Of a stretch of 64,000 bases of DNA, positions 56,712 to 64,000 are shown in pieces. Under the pieces are notes generated by a model. The model searched no databases and was not told where the DNA came from. It saw only the letters and a program-made list of their open reading frames with translations. Location: positions 22,666,067 to 22,730,066 of the forward strand of contig JARWKL010000010.1 in NCBI GenBank assembly GCA_029961685.1. Direction: 5' to 3'. Positions within the stretch are counted from its first letter, which is position 1, and every line of letters starts with the position of its first letter. A program made the translations under genes and the position numbers. This DNA is from Aristolochia californica. Lineage: Eukaryota; Streptophyta; Magnoliopsida; Piperales; Aristolochiaceae.

Positions 56712-59700
56712 ATTCCACACATTGAAGTGTCTTAGTGTCATCTAGGTGTCTTTACAAATTTGACAAATCAATGAGTTGTTCCTTTCATTCTTCTTCTACG
56801 ATTATTGGATCTTGATCCTCTTCACTTCAGTGATTCATTTGTCCTTGATTCTCCATTTTATTGAGTGATTTGTCAGGATAATTATCCTTGATTAATTTTG
56901 ATTAATTGAGTATGATTTGTTGGAGAATCTTGAATAGCTAATTTTGCTTGTGGTGGGACCCTCATGTGGGTGATTGTAGGATAACTAATTATAGAAGATC
57001 CTTGAGGTGGCTGAGATTCATCCATGCATGAAGACGTCCCCCTCTGCATGGCTTGCATGACTGAGAATAATGTCTCCTTTGCATGGGTGTGAACCTATCT
57101 TCTTGTAGGTTTTCCATGGGCATGATTTCTATGTTAATGATTCATTCCTTGGGTATGTCTTCTACGTTCATGTTTCTTCGTGTAGCTTTAGGTTGTGCAG
57201 TAGAGGGGAGGAGTAAGACTCAAGACTAAAGATCCCCTTCCCATACATGTGTGTGCCACACTCACAAGAAAGCAAACACAACTAAGAACTAGTTCCTATG
57301 GATTTTGCATCACAATGCTATCAACACTTTGGCATGAGACTTAAGACAGAGTTTGAAAAGGATTCGTTCAAAGTAAACTTATAGAGGGTGAATAGGTTTA
57401 CTAAAAAATTATGAACTTTAAATCAATCTAGCATAATCACATCCACAACACCAATATTTAAAGTGGTTCACAATCACTATCTTAGATTGTGGCTCTACTC
57501 CCAGGGATCTCTTACCTTGGAGTTAAAGGATGCACTATGTAAAGCCAAATGACATCTACAAATTAGAACCACACAGGTTCAATTACAACACCTTCCCCTA
57601 ACAGTTAGGGGCTTATAGTTAACAAACTCTAAATAAAAAATCTATAACAACACTTTTTTTCACACAAGGACTTACTAAAACAACAATAACAATAACAACA
57701 ATAACAACAACAACAACAATAGCAACATCAACAACAATACTTGCCCACATATGGACTTATGGAAACAACAACACTTGCCCGGACATGGTCTTATGGCAAT
57801 AACAAATTCTAACCCACATAGATCTTATGGCAAGAACAACACTTGTCCACATAGGGACTTATGACAACACTAAGTATAGATGCTTAGCAAGTTAACAAAT
57901 GACTACATAACAAAGGTCTCTTGCTTTTCAATCAAGCTCAATATGCCTCTTGATAGACAGATAGATCAATGAAACAACATAATATAATATAAAAAATACT
58001 TAAGTGGTTCTACCAATATGATTGGCACCACTATGTATAAAAATTAAAAGTATATAATAATCTCTTCAAAGAGTTTTGATATCAAAATTCAAAACTCAGA
58101 TAAAGTAATTTATCAAAACTCAAATCAACCAAACAAAGTACTAAAATAACTATGAATGTAAAAGCAAATACTTAGCATGCTTGAAAAACTCAAGTTGAAG
58201 ACCTCCATTCTTCTAATTTCAGAGTATGGGACAAGTGGATCATAGAGTATGAATGTGAGGCACTTCAAATTCATGGCTAAGTGTTGAGCATAGGTTGACT
58301 CCTATGTTATTTTTTATGATAACATAACTAAATTGATCTAACAATTTGAAAAACTAAGTATTCAGATATTTCACCTTCAAGAGTCAATGCATCTCAAGGT
58401 TTAAAACTTCAAAACGATCAAGCCTACACAATATCTCGAGCATCAATGAAGGACATCACTAGAAGAAGCACCCACAAGGAAGAAGACAACGAGAAGACTA
58501 GAGTTCAAATGTAAAAATTAAATGTCCATACTCAGTCACAATGTAAGAGAGTAGTCCTAAACTCCCTTCGTTAAGTACAATTGTGAAATTGGAGTTTAAG
58601 TCACAAAATGCATATAGATATGTTTAAAAACATCACTTAGAACTTGTTAGAGAACTTAGAGAAAAAAACATTCTCATATTTTAAATGTCAACATAGTTGA
58701 ACTGACACTAGAGTGATCGATCATCTAGAAGTGCAGGGGCCAGAAATATAAAGCATGATTGAGAAACCATAGTCAATTGATCCATCATCCAGAACATGAC
58801 TATTTCAGGCTATGGAGCCTGATCAATCATGCCATTTGGATTGATTGATCAATTCTACCCAGGCAAACAAATTTTATATGGAATGATTGATCACCCCACC
58901 TGATTGATCGATCAGACATAATCTTGCCAATCAAATAGAATCTTGCAAGTCTGAGGCATAAAACATGATTGATCATAGGAAACGCACTAATCGATCATAT
59001 TTGTATTGCATAGTCAAAGGGAATTCTGATTGATCGATCATCCTGTAGTCAATGAATGAGTAACTTAACTTTTCTAGACCAACTGTAACATATTGATCAA
59101 TCAGTCCATTGATCAATATGTCACTGTCTAATAGAAAAGTAGTTGTTATGATCAATTGATCGATTAGTCACATAACAATGATCAATCAATTAAAGTACTG
59201 ATTTTTGTTAACGGGAAAAAAATGACTAGTTCGAGTTGGTAAAGTTTTTAATACCCCACCAAACATTGTATTGAACATTTTGATGAGCATTTATTTGAAA
59301 ATATCCTAAGCATTTACTCTCAATCTTGCAAAATCTCTGAAAAATGCTTTAAAGTGAAGGAGTGAGTCATATTCTTTGAAATTTCAAGTCTCTTTCCATC
59401 CTATCCTTGCTCTCATATAGTCAAGCTACTTCACATTGTGTTGCCAAGGAAGAGGAAGCTTGGAGTTCTCAAGGAGAATGATCTCTCCAAGAAAGGGTGT
59501 ACATTGTTCCTTTATATTTACTTAAATTTATGAAAGGTACATCTAGAACCTATAGAATCTAGATACAAAGGGCCAGCTAGAGCTAGAATCTAATAGTAAT
59601 CTCTTGGGAAGATTGGTGTTGTAAAATACATGTATTGAGCTACACGTGGTTTAAAGAAAACTGAAATCTCTTTATGTAATTTCGGCTATTAGAGCTTTTG

Positions 59701-59908
59701 AATGGTGGAATTTCCCAAGCAATGGTTCTCTCGCAGTGAATACCAATAGGGGAACTTCAATAACAAATTTTTTTTGTCTCCTATGGTGTGTGCATGTTTT
59801 GTTTTACATCGAATTACTTTTATGCATGATATTTATTACACGTGCAACTTAATGTTAATTCAATATTCTCAATTCATCTCCCCCTTGAGAAGCCATTGGG
59901 CCAACAAT

Positions 59909-59923
59909 TGGTATCATAGTGGG
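59909..59923 (+). other. E2 primer-binding site
   Basis: TGGTATCATAGTGGG, identical to the E1 site at 47472, followed by a copia gag start at 59974. Confidence 0.7.
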
Positions 59924-59973
59924 CCAAACACTTAATTGAAATCAAAATCCTCATGATTTTGAAAAAATAATAA

Positions 59974-60196
59974 ATGGCATCTCAGGAAAAATTGCTCTTC
60001 CCCGAAGAACAATATGCCAACTATCCACCTTTGTTCAATGGAAAAAAAATATGGATATTCAAGGTAAGAATGGAATTCTTCCTTCAATCTATGAATTTTG
60101 ACATATAACGTGTAACAGAGAATGGTCCTTTTGAGCCACAAAAACTTTAATATGGCCTTCCGATTGAAAATGAATTCAATAAGCTAACTAGGAAAG
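59974..60196 (+). pseudogene. Copia gag start in E2, truncated
   Basis: ATG at 59974 opens as MASQEKLLFPEEQYANYPPL, as in E1. The same region near 60050 is frameshifted, and the sequence ends after the AACTAGGAAAG junction. About 70 residues of gag remain. Confidence 0.7.
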
Positions 60197-63100
60197 TGAT
60201 ATAAGTCCTCACGTAGCCAAGCACTCTTGAAACTCTCATTCTTAAGTCTAGGCTAGTACCTAATAAGTTATTATAAATCCTTGTCAAGCTCTAGGCTTGT
60301 GTAGTTTACTTTGCTACTAGAAACCCCTTTAATGGTCTACATTGTGTGCCTGGTTTGTGATTGCAAATCTAAGTGAAGATGAATTTTTGTAAGTTAGTTG
60401 TTGTTGTCAATTTAGTGGCATGAACGCCCAACACCCCCCCCAAGATTTATCCCTCATTGGACCTAATAGATTGTACCAGCTCCATTTTCCTCTTGCCTAC
60501 TACTCACTTCCCTTCGTTAAAAATTGAATGCATGTAGAGTCCTTTTTAAGAAAAAATGTTAGTAGAAGCATTACTATTCCCATTGATAACTAATTGTGGT
60601 AACAAAAATATACTCAAAGATAAGGCACTTAAATAATAAAGAAATAAGCTAAGACCCCTAGTTGATTCCCCCTTTAGATCAAATTGCATTAAGATATTTT
60701 AAAGCTAATTATGAACATATAAACACCATAAAATAACTTAACACGAGGATTTAATGCCTCAAGAATCATCTTATCATAAATATGAAATAGACAATAATCT
60801 AATTGTGAAAAGATGCACCCTTTAAACAAAGTTTATTGTGACCATATTGAGTTGAAACCTCTTCTTATCACCTCATTTGTCATGGACTTAAAGCTTCTTT
60901 GTGGCTCCATGATGAGATTTCTCCCAAATCTTGTCTTTTAAATCTTAACATAGTCATGCTCCTCACATTTTGCTTCCAATAAGAACTTATTACGCTTAAC
61001 TTTTGTTATTTTACTAGAACTCATATGCAAGTTTTGGTTTACGTATCTTGGCCACAGCTATGCTTGCCTCTTTTTATCTTTTAATTATTTTTTATGTGAA
61101 CATAATCTTCTCTTTCCTCAAGCACTTTTAAATTGTTTTGAATTTCCTTAATTTGGTCCACTTACCCAAGGATGCCTATATCACCAAGACATATAACATA
61201 TCAAATGGGACGTATTGGATATATGGTATCGTAGAGCCCTGAAAGATGATACATGTCTTATAAAGTGCAACACATGGAGCAGAAAGTATGTATCAGATCG
61301 AATATTATTCGATATGTTAGCTGATACCAATACATACTTGATCGTACCCACAATTTCAACTTTTTGTTATTTCCTTTTTGTTGCATCATTTCTTTGCTAA
61401 AAAGAAACACATTTCCCATACTTATGGTATTCTTTCTTTACGTTAGTTACACAAAATAATTGTTCATCAATTAGTAATGACAAACTTTATTTTGTAGCTG
61501 CTCTTTCCAACATTATCCAATTTTCATATCAACAAAGTTGTTTAAGGCACAAGAAATGGAAAATAGCCATAAAGCTGAAAATTAGTATCTTCAAACAAAA
61601 TTATCTAGATGACTTTTCTTCATAAATTTTTACATAAACCATTTTTATGTTGTTCTTATTTTTAATTTCTTATTTTATTATTATGTTAGATCCTGATACT
61701 TTAATTATAGAATCTTATGATTTTCCAAATCAAGTAGCAATTCTTGAACTTCTTGCTAAATTTTTTCCTTTGGTTTAAATTTATGGAAACATTTGTAACT
61801 TTCAGAAAAAATATAAAAAAAAAATACAAATACAAAAGTCTTTATACACGTAGAGATATTTTTCTCTTGAATGGCATCTATTCCAAAAAATAAAATGAAA
61901 AAAAATGAAAAGCCCCTTCTTTCTCCTACAATAGGTATCATTGAAAATCAAATCATTGTTCCACATGAACTGGGGTTGACACTAATCATAGGTGGTAGTT
62001 GTGATTGGCATTTGTAGACCCCTTGAAACAAAAAGCAATGATTAATCTTGTTAATGGGATTCATTCATAATTAATCCCTAAATGAACAAATGGACAAATT
62101 ATTTCCTTCTAATGCAATTGATATATGTATAAATTTTTTGTCCAAAAAAAAAGCTTTTGAATATATTTTTGCAAATTTTTTGTCCAAAAAATAGATTGAC
62201 TAACACAATACATTTTTTGTTATTTCAGGTCACAAACAACAGTGCATAACAAACAGAAGGTCACTCAATGGACTTTTAGCATAAAAGAACCTTCACAGAG
62301 AAGAAAGACAGTATTAGCAAGCTACCAGAAAATATTATTCACCATATACTCTCTTTTCTTCCATTGAAGTGTGCAGTGAAGACTTCAATTCTATCTAGGC
62401 AATGGATAAACATGTGGAAACCCTTATGGATATACACAACTATTATAGACTTCGATGAGGAATTCACAAAAAATTTAAAGAAGACACATTATGTACAAGC
62501 TATCCACCAACTTTTACAGCTCCATACTCTAGACAAGGTTAAGAAGCTCCGCATGTTCTTTTGTTCCGATGACAGATACTCATCCGATCTCATAGAGTGG
62601 ATTGAGTTTGTCAAAGTTAAAGAAGTTGGAGAGCTTGTGCTTGATTTGAGTGGAAATGTAAGGCACTCCGACTCGACAGATGGTGATGATATCAGGTGGG
62701 GGATGAATAAATTCAGAATGCCAAACTCTTTGTTCTCTTGTCTATCATTATCATCTCTCGACTTAACTCGGTGCATACTAGAGCCTCTGCATGATTTCAA
62801 GGGTTTCAAAGCCCTAAGAAGTGTTGCTCTCTATGGTGTGACAATTAATGATGTTCAATTAGGTGAGATAATTCGTAGGTCCCCTCTTCTTGAGGATTTA
62901 ACTATGAGTTATTGTGAATCCCTGAAGCCAGTAAAGATTGATCATCTTCAATTGAAGATATTAACATTGGAGTCATGTTTCGATGTTGAAGAGATGAAGA
63001 TAAGTATGCCAAACCTGTAGAATCTTCAGTACAAGGGTCAAGTTTGTGACAAGCCTATTTTCAATGATGTCTCCTCCATAAATGAAGCTACCCTACTGCT

Positions 63101-64000
63101 CACCCACAATGAGCTTGACTACGAGTTACATCTCTGGCAGAATTTCTTGACGAAGCTTTCACATGTAAGATCCCTAGAAGTTAAAGTCACAAGTACTCAT
63201 CCGGTACGTTTCCATCTGCCCATTTCTGTTTTTTTAAAAATACATATTCTGATTTGGTCAACCTGACTAGTTCCTTGTCTATGATGCTCCTTGCTGAATG
63301 GTCATGTGGACGACGTTCTTTTACATATTTGGAGTTGATCAAGCTAAGATGTCTAAGTTTTTCAGTTACACTTTTTTGTCCTTTTCTCCTTCAGAAAAAA
63401 AGATCTATATACAGGTGAACTTTTATAAATGTCCTAGTCATGTAATCATATAATTTTTCTCCTTTTTGACTTCCTGTTTACACTAGCATGACATAAAAGA
63501 AGATAAATTTGGTTGTTTTCTTAAGTGGAACCCCTCATTGGCTGCTTGCTCTATTTATCACTTTTCTCAACCGAACACTGGAGTCATACCCGTGATACAG
63601 AAGTAGTCAATGGAGTCATCATTTTTCATTTGTTTATTAGATATCTAGATACAACGATATAAATGAATGTCATGTCACAAAGATGACTTTTGGTGCATTA
63701 GTCATGCAAATGTTATACATTTTGTGGCAGCTAGAGCCCTCTTGAAGTTTTTTTCTAGTGCCAACATATAGGAATCTGACCCTTTAGTATTTAATGAAGG
63801 AGAGAATTTTTCTCAAAATAGGGATAGTAAAATCTCTGCTTCGTCACTCTTGCCTGATTGTGTGCATATGGCAAGTTGCAACTATGTTGTATGGTTACTA
63901 CAATAATTATGTTGTTAAATCCTCTTGAACTTAACTATTTTTTTAAGTATGCATTGCACTTTTCTAATAGTCCTAGGTCCTCCAAGAACATGAAAAATAG
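60196..64000 (+). repeat. Inverted duplication, arm 2 (partner 12655-16552)
   Basis: Begins at TGATATAAGTCC directly after the truncated copia gag and runs to the window end. Compared with arm 1 it has one instead of two 106-bp units, a C9 in place of G10 at the homopolymer, and many small changes. Confidence 0.9.
62267..63190 (+). pseudogene. F-box/LRR gene, inverted sister of 13529-14395, two nonsense codons
   Basis: ATG at 62267 is followed by TAG at codon 4 (62276-62278), where the 50850 copy has a sense codon and the 13529-14395 gene reads CAA. The frame then reads through the F-box (LPENIIHHILSFLPLKC, SRQWINMWKPLW) and LRRs (SLDLTRCIL, SPLLEDLTMSYC, LKILTLESC) to a second TAG at 63018-63020, where the sister reads AAG or AAA. 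Similarity continues in frame through YKGQVCDKPIFND and past the sister's own stop (Trp codon near 63141) to the conserved GTACGT donor at 63204. No frameshift is seen. Dead unless an alternative start after codon 4 is used. Confidence 0.8.

Larger units (their letters stand above)
56098..60196 (+). mobile_element. E2: duplicate of the E1 composite, truncated in gag
   Basis: Matches 43745-47760 throughout, including LTR, small frame, spacer, copia LTR/leader, primer site and gag start, with small indels. Sharing of the whole composite means one segment was copied; two separate insertions are unlikely. E2 keeps the full left LTR that E1 lacks but ends inside gag at about 60196, where arm 2 of the inverted duplication begins. 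Confidence 0.8.

Noticed and set aside
56508..56741. 77-codon minus-strand frame over the E2 LTR end
   Set aside because: Antisense to the LTR end and the small plus-strand frame; hydrophobic by chance.

Overview
The window looks like a repeat-dense, AT-rich stretch of an angiosperm nuclear genome. It carries plant Ty3/gypsy and Ty1/copia elements whose primer sites match initiator tRNA-Met, plant F-box/LRR genes, CT/CTT/CAA microsatellites and TATAAATA-type promoters. I see no bacterial features, rRNA, tRNA or CRISPR. The species cannot be named from this sequence alone; a dicot is likely but not proven.

Layout. 1-2640: an ~820-bp direct repeat (1-830 and 1812-2635) with a TGACG and TATA promoter-like block, separated by decayed small reading frames. 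2650-3641: a possible LTR with primer site, CT/TA microsatellites, and a solo LTR (3287-3641). 3886-10240 (block A): an anonymous repeat segment ending in reverse-strand F-box/LRR remnants. 12655-16552: arm 1 of a ~3.9-kb inverted duplication, holding the best F-box/LRR gene (13529-14395, minus). 16230-25200: a third, diverged copy of the block A family, interrupted by Ty3/gypsy element 1 (18038-24166, minus). 25545-38880 (block B): a direct paralogue of A, interrupted by Ty3/gypsy element 2 (27625-33767, plus) and by a ~390-bp foreign fragment. 41996-42238: a short LTR with primer site, minus strand. 42363-50420: a ~1.35-kb direct repeat (D1, D2) flanking a truncated copia-type composite (E1). 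50220-53056: more F-box remnants plus an inverted copy of the 8450-9250 part of A. 53220-53772: a copia 3' end. 56098-60196: E2, a second copy of E1. 60196-64000: arm 2 of the inverted duplication, with a broken F-box copy.

Two processes built the region. The first is repeated segmental duplication of F-box-bearing blocks, which left at least nine F-box/LRR copies or fragments; only one keeps a long reading frame, and even that has a stop where its sister copy reads Trp. The second is LTR-retrotransposon insertion. The two Ty3/gypsy chromoviruses belong to one family. Element 1 (LTRs about 98% alike by eye, perfect CATTC target duplication) is younger than element 2 (LTRs about 95% alike over the stretch compared, frameshifted). 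Because A and B are paralogues, A shows the empty target site of element 2.

No clearly new functional system stands out. The most notable observations are a chromovirus polyprotein frame that starts in the 5' LTR and ends in the 3' LTR, its inactivation by nonsense changes without any net frameshift, a copia-type primer site held in the loop of a perfect 16-bp hairpin, a ~100-bp tandem array that differs in unit number between paralogues, and a short insertion of unknown origin open on both strands.
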